A DNA stretch of 6,344 bases from CAYOKT01 sp964404605 (GTDB lineage Bacteria; Electryoneota; Electryoneia; Electryoneales; Electryoneaceae): assembly GCA_964404605.1 (NCBI GenBank), contig CAYOKT010000124.1, positions 1 through 6,344 of the forward strand. The letters are read 5' to 3'. The notes beneath the pieces were generated by a model. That model saw only the letters and a list, made by a program, of their open reading frames with translations, was not told where the DNA came from and searched no databases. The position numbers and the translations under genes are program-made. Shown here in pieces: positions 1-5,181 of this stretch (position 1 is the stretch's first letter; the number at the start of each line of letters is the position of its first letter).

Positions 1-55
1 CATCCTGAACGCTTCCTATTGTCATCCTGAACGCTTCCTATTGTCATCCTGAACG
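1..55. repeat. 22-bp tandem repeat, two full copies plus partial third
   Basis: A 22-bp unit starting CATCCTGAACGCTTCC and ending TATTGT occurs perfectly at 1-22 and 23-44. The first 11 bases recur at 45-55 before the sequence diverges into AAGTGAAGGATCTCG. The array may extend to the left of the window. There are no unique spacers, so this is not a CRISPR array. The third, diverging copy is also the left end of the inverted-repeat element that follows, which suggests that the tandem copies are partial duplications of that element's end. Confidence 0.85.
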
Positions 56-156
56 AAGTGAAGGATCTCGAAACGAACTGTTTCCCATCCACCGGAAGCG
101 CATCGTTTCGAGACTCTTCCCTCGTCCCGAAAAGTCGGGACGGGTCAGAATGACAA
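41..156. repeat. Imperfect inverted-repeat element with TTGTCATYCTGA ends
   Basis: The outer arms are TTGTCATCCTGA (41-52) and the reverse complement of TTGTCATTCTGA (145-156), 11 of 12 matching. The inner arms TCTCGAAACGA (66-76) and TCGTTTCGAGA (103-113) match perfectly, around a loop at 77-102. The right arm is longer than the left by about 19 bases, and this extra stretch includes a hairpin of its own: CGTCCCGA (123-130), loop AAAG, TCGGGACG (135-142). No coding capacity is evident. The structure resembles a REP/MITE-like dispersed palindromic element; no transposase is present. Its copy number in the genome cannot be judged from one window. Confidence 0.75.
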
Positions 157-209
157 TTGTTGTGCAGCGGGCAGCCCGGCGTCGTCGACCCCGGGAATCT
201 TCCATTTTC

Positions 210-233
210 CCGGCGACACGTCGCCGGTTTTTT
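210..233 (+). terminator. Rho-independent terminator
   Basis: A perfect 8-bp stem CCGGCGAC (210-217) / GTCGCCGG (220-227) is followed at once by six T residues (228-233). If the two-base turn is opened, the stem is 7 bp with a 4-base loop. The T-run lies on the + strand, so it would stop rightward transcription. No gene precedes it in the window, so it presumably ends a transcript entering from the left. Confidence 0.75.
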
Positions 234-353
234 GTGACGGCGCAATGGAGCAAAGCCACGGGGAACCAAAAGAAATCCCTGGGATGCAGTCGCTCTCGGG
301 TTACGTTTGATAACCAACAACATCGTGTGGCCCTGTCGGCTTTGACGGCAGGG
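234..353. other. Non-coding spacer between terminator and promoter region
   Basis: Nothing gene-like is visible. An open frame across 150-446 has an Arg-rich translation that does not resemble a protein, and it crosses the terminator. The stretch holds a small hairpin GGTTA (299-303) / TAACC (311-315) and the repeat copy at 327-353. A GCAAAGCCACGGGG string at 250-263 recalls the core of c-di-GMP-I (GEMM-I) riboswitches, but the hairpin that should precede it is absent. Confidence 0.5.
327..353 (+). repeat. Degenerate copy of the CCCTGTC/GACAGGG hairpin repeat
   Basis: GTGGCCCTGTC (327-337) matches 11 of 11 bases of the left block of the copy at 5182. GACGGCAGGG (344-353) matches 8 of 10 bases of the right block. 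The interior is only 6 bases. CCCTGTC (331-337) can pair with GGCAGGG (347-353) with one G-T pair. TTTCTTG follows, so it could act as a weak + strand terminator, though the T-tract is interrupted. Confidence 0.5.
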
Positions 354-410
354 TTTCTTGATTACAGTCTTTTTTATTGCGCTATATCCTTTATTATGTT
401 ATGTAACATC
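354..410 (+). promoter_or_regulatory. AT-rich putative promoter region for the transketolase genes
   Basis: This stretch is strikingly AT-rich against the GC-rich surroundings. TATTAT (392-397) matches TATAAT at 5 of 6 positions but has only a T-run at the -35 distance. A second option is TTGCGC (377-382), 17 bases, then TATGTA (400-405), with both boxes weak. A third -10-like box, TATAAA, lies at 463-468. Initiation here would give a leader of roughly 200-270 bases before the start codon at 675. The boxes are inferred from composition and spacing only. Confidence 0.4.
396..409. promoter_or_regulatory. Perfect 14-bp palindrome, candidate operator
   Basis: ATGTTA (396-401) and TAACAT (404-409) are exact inverted repeats around a central TG. 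The site overlaps or abuts the possible -10 boxes at 392-397 and 400-405, which is where a repressor would act. The motif does not match an operator family I can name with confidence. It may also be chance in AT-rich DNA. Confidence 0.35.
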
Positions 411-418
411 GTAAAAAC

Positions 419-461
419 CTATCAGACCCTGTCATCCATCGGCTGACGGACAGGGCCACCC
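419..461 (-). repeat. Copy of the CCCTGTC/GACAGGG hairpin repeat, reverse orientation
   Basis: Read on the - strand, this contains GGGTGGCCCTGTC (from 461-449), 12 interior bases, then GATGACAGGGTCTGATAG (436-419). The first block is identical over 13 bases to 5182-5194. The second matches 5231-5249 at all 18 bases, apart from one extra A in that copy. The arms CCCTGTC (427-433) and GACAGGG (449-455) form a 7-bp stem. It lies between the putative promoter and the first gene, so it would be transcribed in the leader. Confidence 0.75.
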
Positions 462-483
462 GTATAAAGACAGGTCTGCAACG

Positions 484-510
484 GCAGGGCACGGCGCACC
501 GTGCCCCTGC
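484..510 (+). other. Strong leader hairpin
   Basis: GCAGGGCACGG (484-494), loop CGCA (495-498) and CCGTGCCCCTGC (499-510) fold into an 11-bp stem with a single bulged C. No T-run follows, so it is not an intrinsic terminator. It lies in the presumed leader of the transketolase genes; I recognise no riboswitch family. Confidence 0.5.
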
Positions 511-592
511 AATACCGGTCCCCTCCGCCCCGTCTCGCCCCGCGCCGCCCTTGCGCTTTTCCCCGGCGGATTCTACCTTGCCTGACCTTGAA

Positions 593-650
593 CACCGGCC
601 GCCCCCGGTGGCGGATCCTTGGAGTCCGGGTGACGGCTCCGGGCGGCCGG
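593..650 (+). other. Structured leader element just upstream of the first gene
   Basis: A perfect 10-bp stem CCGGCCGCCC (595-604) / GGGCGGCCGG (641-650) encloses a smaller stem GGAG (621-624) / CTCC (637-640). A competing fold pairs CACCGG (593-598) with CCGGTG (605-610). The element ends 24 bases before the start codon. Two mutually exclusive pairings close to a start are compatible with translational control, but GC-rich DNA pairs easily and no known RNA family is recognised. Confidence 0.35.
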
Positions 651-674
651 AAACACAGCAATGGCGGGAAATTC

Positions 675-1559
675 ATGGCACGGCTCGCCTGGCCGGTGGA
701 ACGGCTGGAAGCGAAGGCGCTGGATGTGCGCCGGGACATCATCACCATGCTCGCGAACGCGGGCAGCGGTCACTCGGGGGGATCGCTCTCCAGCGCCGAT
801 TTCCTCACAGCGCTGCTCTTCCACGAGGTCGACATCCGGCCCGAGGAGCCGAAGTGGCCGGACCGCGACTTCTGGCATGTCTCGAACGCGCATATTTCGC
901 CGGTGATCTACAGCGTGATGGCCGAACGCGGGTACTTCCCCCTCGCCGACCTGCTCGGGTTCCGGCAGATTCACGGCCACCTGCAGGGGCATCCCTCGGC
1001 CCAGGACACCCCGGGTCTCGAAACCTCCGCGGGCTCCCTCGGACAGGGGCTTTCGGTGACGGTCGGTGCGGCGCTCGCCTCGAAGATGGACGGCCACCGC
1101 CGGCGCTGCTACTGCGAAATGGGGGACGGCGAGCAGCAGGAAGGCTCCATCTGGGAGGCGGTGATGAGCGCCGCCCACTTCAGCCTCGACAACCTCTGCG
1201 CCATCATCGATTACAACCTGAAGCAGATCGACGGCGACCTGGACGTGGTGATGCGCGTCTCCCCGCTGGCGGAAAAGTACCGCGCCTTCGGCTGGCATGT
1301 CGTCGAGGTCGATGGACATGACATGCGCGCCATCGTGCGGGCGTTCGCCGAGGCGCGCATGACGAAGGGCAGGCCGACGGTCATCCTCGCCCGCACCATC
1401 ATGGGCAGGGGAGTGAAGTTCATGGAGGATGACTGCACCTGGCACGGCAGGCCGCCCACGGTCCGGCAGGCCGAGGAAGCCCTGGGCGAGTGGGGCACGA
1501 GTTATGAAGAGTGGAAACAACGCCTTGCGGCGGGGGTCCGCGAGGAGGTGAGCGCGTGA
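675..1559 (+). CDS. Transketolase, N-terminal (TPP-binding) subunit
   Basis: This is the N-terminal half of a split transketolase (294 aa). With the next gene it would move two-carbon ketol units between sugar phosphates in the cytosolic non-oxidative pentose phosphate pathway, using thiamine diphosphate and a divalent metal. Visible landmarks, numbered from the chosen start, are GSGHSGG (30-36), LQGHP (103-107), TSAGSLGQGLS (117-127), the diphosphate/metal motif GDGEQQEG (150-157) followed by WEA, and DYNLKQIDG (179-187). Residue 34 is Ser where GHPGG is more usual, and SNAH (70-73) replaces the usual SKGH. I chose ATG 675 because family similarity begins about ten residues later; the upstream in-frame stretch from 501 is Pro/Arg-rich and lies in the structured leader. 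The ribosome site there is weak (GGCGGGA), and GTG 630, with GGAG nearby, is a less likely alternative. The last four bases overlap the start of the C-terminal subunit gene. Confidence 0.93.
   Translation: MARLAWPVERLEAKALDVRRDIITMLANAGSGHSGGSLSSADFLTALLFHEVDIRPEEPKWPDRDFWHVSNAHISPVIYSVMAERGYFPLADLLGFRQIHGHLQGHPSAQDTPGLETSAGSLGQGLSVTVGAALASKMDGHRRRCYCEMGDGEQQEGSIWEAVMSAAHFSLDNLCAIIDYNLKQIDGDLDVVMRVSPLAEKYRAFGWHVVEVDGHDMRAIVRAFAEARMTKGRPTVILARTIMGRGVKFMEDDCTWHGRPPTVRQAEEALGEWGTSYEEWKQRLAAGVREEVSA
1542..1549 (+). promoter_or_regulatory. Ribosome binding site that fixes the GTG start of the C-terminal subunit
   Basis: GAGGAGGT ends 6 bases before GTG 1556. It lies inside the end of the N-terminal subunit gene, where it can re-engage ribosomes finishing that gene. 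It favours GTG 1556 over the farther upstream in-frame GTG at 1511. Confidence 0.85.
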
Positions 1560-2509
1560 ACCACCGCACGTTCGAATGGCGCAGCACCCGCGAGGGGTGG
1601 GGACGGGGACTCGTCGATGTCGGCGAGGAGCACGAGGATGTGGTCGTTCTCGTCGGAGACAACATCCTCTCGACCCAGGTCAACTTCTTCCAGGACCGTT
1701 TTCCCGGCCGGCTGATCGAGATGGGCATCCAGGAGCAGAACATGGCCAACGTGGCCGCCGGCCTCAGCCTGTTCGGCAAGGTGCCCTACTACGTCACCTA
1801 CAGTGCGTTCGGCGTCGGCCGCTGCTTCGATCAGTTGCGCGTGACGATCGGGTACACGCCGGTCAATGTGAAGATCGGCGGGGCGCACTCCGGGATCAGC
1901 GTCGGGCCGGACGGCGCCACCCACCAGATGCTCGAGGACATCGCCCTCGTGCGCGCCCTGCCCAACATGACCGTCCTCGCGCCCGTGGATTTCGAGCAGA
2001 CGCGCAAGGCGGTGCGCGCGGTCTACGAGATCGAAGGCCCGTGCTACATCCGCTTCGGGCGCGAGAAGGTTCCCAGTGTCACATCGCCCGATGATCCCTT
2101 CGAGGTCGGCGTGGCCCAACGGATGGCCGAAGGGGATGATGCCACCTGCATCGCCATCGGGCAGATGGTCAGCGAAGCGTTGATCGCCCATGACCAGCTC
2201 GCCGCGGAGGGCATCGGGCTGCGGGTGCTGAACATGCACACCCTCAAGCCGCTGGACGAGGGTGCCATTGTCGCGGCGGCGGAGGAGACCGGGGCGATTG
2301 TCACCGCCGAGGAGCACCAGGTCTTCGGCGGCCTCGGTTCGGCGGTGGCGCAGGTGGTCGCGCGCGAGCGCCCGGTGCCGATGGACTATGTCGCCGTCAT
2401 GGACCGGTACGGCAAGTCCGGCCAACCCGAAGAGCTGCTGGATGCATTCGGCCTGCGCCATACCGATATTATCCAGCGGGTGAAGCGGTTGCTGGGGATG
2501 AAACGATAA
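1556..2509 (+). CDS. Transketolase, C-terminal (pyrimidine-binding plus C-terminal domain) subunit
   Basis: This is the second half of the split enzyme (317 aa from GTG). Residues 1-170 form the pyrimidine-binding domain. GIQEQNM (57-63) carries Glu60, the expected glutamate that activates the thiamine ring. GGAHSG (108-113) and VGPDGATHQ (116-124) hold the histidines of the active site, and YIRFGR (164-169) closes the domain. The remainder is the transketolase C-terminal domain, with the usual EEHQVFGGLGSAV and GKSGQPEELL stretches. GTG 1556 overlaps the upstream stop as GTGA and has a strong ribosome site, so the two subunits should be made in equal amounts. Similar two-domain folds occur in DXP synthase and E1 dehydrogenase beta subunits. 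The N-terminal partner's QIDG motif and the separate subunits point to transketolase, but the sugar substrate is not proven. Confidence 0.94.
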   Translation: MNHRTFEWRSTREGWGRGLVDVGEEHEDVVVLVGDNILSTQVNFFQDRFPGRLIEMGIQEQNMANVAAGLSLFGKVPYYVTYSAFGVGRCFDQLRVTIGYTPVNVKIGGAHSGISVGPDGATHQMLEDIALVRALPNMTVLAPVDFEQTRKAVRAVYEIEGPCYIRFGREKVPSVTSPDDPFEVGVAQRMAEGDDATCIAIGQMVSEALIAHDQLAAEGIGLRVLNMHTLKPLDEGAIVAAAEETGAIVTAEEHQVFGGLGSAVAQVVARERPVPMDYVAVMDRYGKSGQPEELLDAFGLRHTDIIQRVKRLLGMKR

Positions 2510-2577
2510 CTGTCGGCGATTGCCGCGGTGTTCGTGGGCCTGGCCCTGCGGCCGGGGATGGAGGGTGGGAGTCAGCA

Positions 2578-2622
2578 CGGCGGCCGGTAAAATCGGACCT
2601 CCTTGTCCGAATAAGGCCGCCG
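2578..2622 (+). other. Two-storey hairpin displaying an anti-Shine-Dalgarno loop
   Basis: The outer stem CGGCGGCC (2578-2585) / GGCCGCCG (2615-2622) is a perfect 8 bp. The inner stem TCGGAC (2593-2598) / GTCCGA (2605-2610) is a perfect 6 bp. They are separated by A-rich internal loops and capped by CTCCTT. ACCTCCT (2597-2603) is the exact complement of the gcvT ribosome site AGGAGGT (2825-2831). No T-run follows. A regulatory role in gcvT translation is an inference; the family is unknown to me. Confidence 0.45.
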
Positions 2623-2643
2623 GATCTGATGGAACGAACGACG

Positions 2644-2667
2644 CCGCGCGGAGTGTTCTCCGCGCGG
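2644..2667. repeat. Perfect 10-bp palindromic hairpin
   Basis: CCGCGCGGAG (2644-2653), loop TGTT, CTCCGCGCGG (2658-2667). The right half overlaps one copy of a 20-base direct repeat (2651-2670) whose second copy is at 2723-2742 (17 of 20 identical). No T-run follows on either strand. It resembles a dispersed palindromic repeat more than a terminator. Confidence 0.6.
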
Positions 2668-2674
2668 GCGGATT

Positions 2675-2722
2675 GCCGGTGGCTCGTGGGGTGGCCCGGG
2701 GCTCGCCCCGGGTTTCACCGGC
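2675..2722. repeat. Nested palindrome
   Basis: GCCGGTG (2675-2681) pairs with CACCGGC (2716-2722), enclosing the perfect hairpin CCCGGGG (2695-2701), loop CTCG, CCCCGGG (2706-2712). Together with the flanking 20-base direct repeats this forms a roughly 100-base symmetrical block (2644-2742), which looks like one composite repeat unit. Confidence 0.5.
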
Positions 2723-2789
2723 GAATGTTCCCCCCGCGGGCGCGTTACCAGTGTATGAGCGAGGCCGCGGGTCGGGCCCGCTCGGTTTT

Positions 2790-2814
2790 GCATCGACGCA
2801 TCGCTCGTCGATGC
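2790..2814 (+). other. Hairpin directly upstream of the gcvT ribosome site
   Basis: GCATCGACG (2790-2798), loop of 7 bases, CGTCGATGC (2806-2814) is a perfect 9-bp stem that ends 10 bases before AGGAGGT. It leaves the ribosome site unpaired. It may isolate the site from upstream folding or stabilise the transcript's 5' end. Confidence 0.45.
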
Positions 2815-2824
2815 TCATGGTTTG

Positions 2825-2832
2825 AGGAGGTG
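2825..2832 (+). promoter_or_regulatory. gcvT ribosome binding site
   Basis: AGGAGGTG lies 5 bases before ATG 2838 and is a near-perfect complement of the 16S rRNA tail. It fixes the gcvT start and is also the sequence matched by the anti-SD loop at 2597-2603. Confidence 0.85.
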
Positions 2833-2837
2833 GCGCC

Positions 2838-3932
2838 ATGGAGGGCGCGAAAACCGCGTTGTACGAAAAACATGTCGCCCTGGGGGCGAAAATGGTCTCC
2901 TTCGGCGGCTATGTCATGCCGATCCAGTATCACAGTATCGTCGAGGAACACCGCCGGGTGCGCGCCTCCGTGGGGCTCTTCGATGTCTCCCATATGGGCG
3001 AGTTCATCGTCCGCGGCGAGAAAGCGCTGGAATTCCTCAACCGGATCACGGTGAACAATGTCACCAAGCTGCACGTGAACCAGGCGCAGTATTCGGCCAT
3101 GCTGCTGGAGGACGGCGGCATCATCGATGACCTCCTCGTCTACCGTTTCGAGGACCACTTGATGATGGTGGTGAACGCCGCCAACCGGCGGAAGGACTTC
3201 GAATGGGTCAGCCGCCACGCCGCCGGCTTCAACGGCGTCGAGGTCAGGGATGCCAGCGATGAGATCACCCTGCTCGCCATCCAGGGCCGGAACGCGCCCG
3301 AACTGGTCCAGTCATTGACCGACACGCCTCTCGATGAGATCAAGTACTACTGGTTTCACGAGGGAACGGTCGCCGGGTCGCCCGCGGTGATCAGCCGCAC
3401 GGGGTACACCGGGGAGGATGGATTCGAGCTGTATATCGCCAACGAGCACGCCGAGAACCTTTGGGATGCGGTGCTCGAGGCGGGCAGGCGCTACGACATC
3501 GAGCCGGTCGGCCTCGGCGCGCGGGACACCCTGCGGCTGGAGATGAAGTTCGCCCTGTACGGCAACGACATCGATGAGACCACGAACCCGATCGAGGCCG
3601 GACTCGGTTGGGTTACCAAGGTGAACAAGGGGGATTTCATCGGCCGTGATGCCATCCTCAAGGTGAAGGAAAAGGGCCTCACGCGCAGGCTGATCGGTTT
3701 CGAGATCGAGGGGAAGGCGATCCCGCGTCATGGCTATGCCTGTCTGCAGGGCGGGGAATCCATCGGGCATGTGACCAGCGGCGGCTGGTCGCCGAGCCTG
3801 GACAAGGGGATCGGCATGGCCTACCTCGCGAAGGAGTATACCCAGGTCGGCACCCGTTTCGAGATCGATGTGCGAAACAGGCTGTTCAACGCAACCGTGG
3901 TTGAGACTCCCTTCTACCGGCGCCCATATTAA
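2838..3932 (+). CDS. Aminomethyltransferase, T-protein of the glycine cleavage system
   Basis: GcvT takes the aminomethyl group held on lipoylated H-protein, releases ammonia and passes the carbon to tetrahydrofolate as 5,10-methylene-THF, in the cytosol. At 364 aa it has the family's usual length and reads as complete. Typical stretches are KTALYEKHVALGAKMV (5-20), SVGLFDVSHMGEF (44-56), GGIIDDL (93-99), the VVNAAN segment (111-116), SRTGYTGEDGFEL (186-198), GLGARDTLRLE (225-235) and a C-terminal TSGGWSP (313-319). Asp98 corresponds, in my recollection, to Asp96 of the Thermotoga maritima enzyme, which is important in catalysis. The ATG has a strong ribosome site 5 bases upstream. No gcvH or gcvP is adjacent, so the rest of the system must be encoded elsewhere if present. 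The YgfZ-type and dimethylglycine dehydrogenase relatives are less likely given the near full-length match to true GcvT. Confidence 0.97.
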   Translation: MEGAKTALYEKHVALGAKMVSFGGYVMPIQYHSIVEEHRRVRASVGLFDVSHMGEFIVRGEKALEFLNRITVNNVTKLHVNQAQYSAMLLEDGGIIDDLLVYRFEDHLMMVVNAANRRKDFEWVSRHAAGFNGVEVRDASDEITLLAIQGRNAPELVQSLTDTPLDEIKYYWFHEGTVAGSPAVISRTGYTGEDGFELYIANEHAENLWDAVLEAGRRYDIEPVGLGARDTLRLEMKFALYGNDIDETTNPIEAGLGWVTKVNKGDFIGRDAILKVKEKGLTRRLIGFEIEGKAIPRHGYACLQGGESIGHVTSGGWSPSLDKGIGMAYLAKEYTQVGTRFEIDVRNRLFNATVVETPFYRRPY

Positions 3933-4013
3933 CGAGGCGGCCTGAAAGCGGAACCATAGCCTCGGGCCTGCGCGGAGCCGGGGGAATAACAGAACAGTCC
4001 GGGCGGGGGAGAC
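3933..4013. other. Short gap between gcvT and the phosphatase gene
   Basis: The 81 bases hold a weak 6-bp stem CGAGGC (3933-3938) / GCCTCG (3959-3964) with a 20-base loop and no T-run. No promoter or terminator is evident, so read-through from gcvT into the phosphatase gene is possible. Confidence 0.4.
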
Positions 4014-5129
4014 GTGGCCATTCACCTGCCATTGCTGCACATTTCCAGCCGACCTGTCGATCCGCCCCATGATGAGGATCCATTGCGCCTGGGGAGGGTC
4101 GAGGGGCGTGACCTGATCCCCTGGCTCGCCGATGCCCAAAAGGCGATCGAACGCGCCGCGAAACGGAATCCCCTGCTGGATGCCGCCGCGCTTGCCCTCG
4201 CGGCGGTCGGGAGTGAAATCACCTATTTCGCCCTCATGGGCGGTCTCTTCAGCGCCTACGACCGGAAGACCGCCCTCTCCCTCGCCGGGGTGATCCTTCC
4301 GTCGGTGACGCTGAACCAAATCGTCAAGGCGCGTTTCCACTTCCGGCGTCCCCCGCGCGAAGCGATGCACCCCTGGGCCTTCGTCGCGCCCGGCGATTTC
4401 ACCTTTCCCAGCGGACATGCGCAGAACGCCGCCGCGCTGGGTGCTTTCCTGGTCCTCAAGGCGAAGAAGCCCTGGGTGCGGGGCACCGGGGTGGCGATCG
4501 CGCTGGCGATTCCCCTCTCGCGCCTCTACCTCGGGGTGCACTACCCGCGTGATGTGCTGGTCGGATCGCTGCTGGGCGTTGGAAGCGTCGCCGCGGTGAA
4601 CCTGTTGGAGGAACCTTTCAAGCGCTGGTGGGAGTCCAGCCCGCGCGGCGCGCGGGGCTTCACCGTCGGCCTGAGCACCGGCATCGCCGGTGTCTTGACC
4701 GGAACGCCGCTCGCCGCCTTTCCCCTCGGGCTGGCCGGCGGACTCGCCATCGGCCAGGATGTTTCGGGGCGGATGCGCTTCTCCCTCGACAAGCCGGGCC
4801 GCGTGCGCCGCATCGTCAATGGAGCGCTCGGTGTCGGGGTGTTCATCGGGACGGGGTTCGCCATCCGCCCGCTGATGAAGCGTGAATCGTCCATCACCGC
4901 CTCGCTGGCGGGAGGGCTGGTCGGCGTGGCGCTCACCCTCGGTGTGCCGATGGCGGCCGGCCTGCTGAAACGAGCGGCGCTGTTGCGTGAACGGCGCCGG
5001 AAGCGCGCGGTGAAGAGCGCTGCACGACGGGCCGGGCGGGAAAACGGACCCGCATCGCGGAAAGGTGGTCAGGTTACGCGGAAAGGCGGCCCGGCGGGGC
5101 GACATCCGCGTAAGGGAGAGGCGGCCTGA
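4014..5129 (+). CDS. PAP2-family membrane phosphatase with basic C-terminal tail
   Basis: This is an integral membrane phosphatase (371 aa) of the type 2 phosphatidic acid phosphatase superfamily, which hydrolyses lipid phosphates or diphosphates at the membrane. All three catalytic motifs are intact: K105-x6-R112-P113, PSGH (132-135) and S169-R170-x5-H176-x3-D180. Hydrophobic segments appear near 54-80, 85-103, 137-149, 157-169, 180-197, 215-247, 266-285 and 295-318. The part after the core, with a RMRF...RRIVNGALG stretch (253-273), resembles the extra helices of longer PAP2 proteins. Residues 319-371 are an Arg/Lys-rich tail with a seven-residue repeat (SRKGGQV, TRKGGPA), probably disordered. 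The start is GTG 4014 after GGGGGA: an in-frame stop at 3987 leaves no earlier start. The substrate could be undecaprenyl diphosphate, phosphatidate or another lipid phosphate; the sequence does not decide. Confidence 0.93.
   Translation: MAIHLPLLHISSRPVDPPHDEDPLRLGRVEGRDLIPWLADAQKAIERAAKRNPLLDAAALALAAVGSEITYFALMGGLFSAYDRKTALSLAGVILPSVTLNQIVKARFHFRRPPREAMHPWAFVAPGDFTFPSGHAQNAAALGAFLVLKAKKPWVRGTGVAIALAIPLSRLYLGVHYPRDVLVGSLLGVGSVAAVNLLEEPFKRWWESSPRGARGFTVGLSTGIAGVLTGTPLAAFPLGLAGGLAIGQDVSGRMRFSLDKPGRVRRIVNGALGVGVFIGTGFAIRPLMKRESSITASLAGGLVGVALTLGVPMAAGLLKRAALLRERRRKRAVKSAARRAGRENGPASRKGGQVTRKGGPAGRHPRKGEAA
5056..5091 (+). repeat. 21-bp tandem repeat inside the phosphatase tail
   Basis: CGCGGAAAGGTGGTC (5056-5070) and CGCGGAAAGGCGGCC (5077-5091) match at 13 of 15 bases with a 21-base period. 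They encode successive RKGG heptads. The period is seven codons, so copy-number change would keep the reading frame. Confidence 0.65.
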
Positions 5130-5181
5130 ATCCCGGGGTCGATCGGCAGGTGTGTTGTCGCTCGATTGCTGCCCGCCGGCA

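Larger units (their letters stand above)
2510..2837. other. 328-base gap with hairpins and repeats, no gene
   Basis: No believable gene lies here; the open frames on both strands translate to Arg/Gly/Pro-rich sequence. The stretch holds a two-storey hairpin (2578-2622), a perfect 10-bp hairpin (2644-2667), a nested hairpin (2675-2722), a 20-base direct repeat (2651-2670 and 2723-2742), and a 9-bp hairpin right before the gcvT ribosome site. GCGGG (2767-2771) / CCCGC (2777-2781) followed by CGGTTTT is a poor terminator candidate. I see no convincing promoter; TAAAAT (2588-2593) lacks a -35 partner. No glycine or folate riboswitch signature is visible. Confidence 0.6.

Noticed and set aside
1..55. 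Possible CRISPR array
   Set aside because: The 22-bp copies are directly adjacent with no spacers, and no cas gene is present.
241..305. GEMM-I (c-di-GMP) riboswitch suggested by GCAAAGCCACGGGG at 250-263 and CGGGTTACG at 297-305
   Set aside because: The expected GNRA-capped hairpin before the core is missing, the closing stem is mismatched, and no turn-off structure is evident. The match is only local. A covariance-model search with the GEMM-I model would settle it.
501..674. 58-residue N-terminal extension of the transketolase N-terminal subunit
   Set aside because: The residues are Pro/Arg-rich, lie in the structured leader and precede the region where family similarity begins.
573..1520. 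315-residue open frame on the - strand
   Set aside because: It is antisense to the transketolase N-terminal gene and has no recognisable protein features.
1511..1555. 15-residue N-terminal extension of the C-terminal subunit
   Set aside because: The strong ribosome site at 1542-1549 serves GTG 1556; the extension would overlap the upstream gene with no such site.
2510..2837. Glycine or tetrahydrofolate riboswitch before gcvT
   Set aside because: I could not find the conserved core of either class in the gap; the hairpins present have a different layout.
1502..2839. 445-residue open frame on the - strand
   Set aside because: It lies opposite the convincing transketolase C-terminal gene; its translation is Arg/His/Asp/Gly-rich with no family resemblance, as expected for a GC-rich antisense frame.
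2520..3054. Small + strand open frames in the gap before gcvT
   Set aside because: They cross palindromic repeats, run into gcvT in another frame, and encode Arg/Gly/Pro-rich sequence without a good ribosome site.
3312..5105. 597-residue open frame on the - strand
   Set aside because: It is antisense to gcvT and the phosphatase, both of which have complete sets of family motifs. The - strand translation is compositionally biased and unrecognisable.
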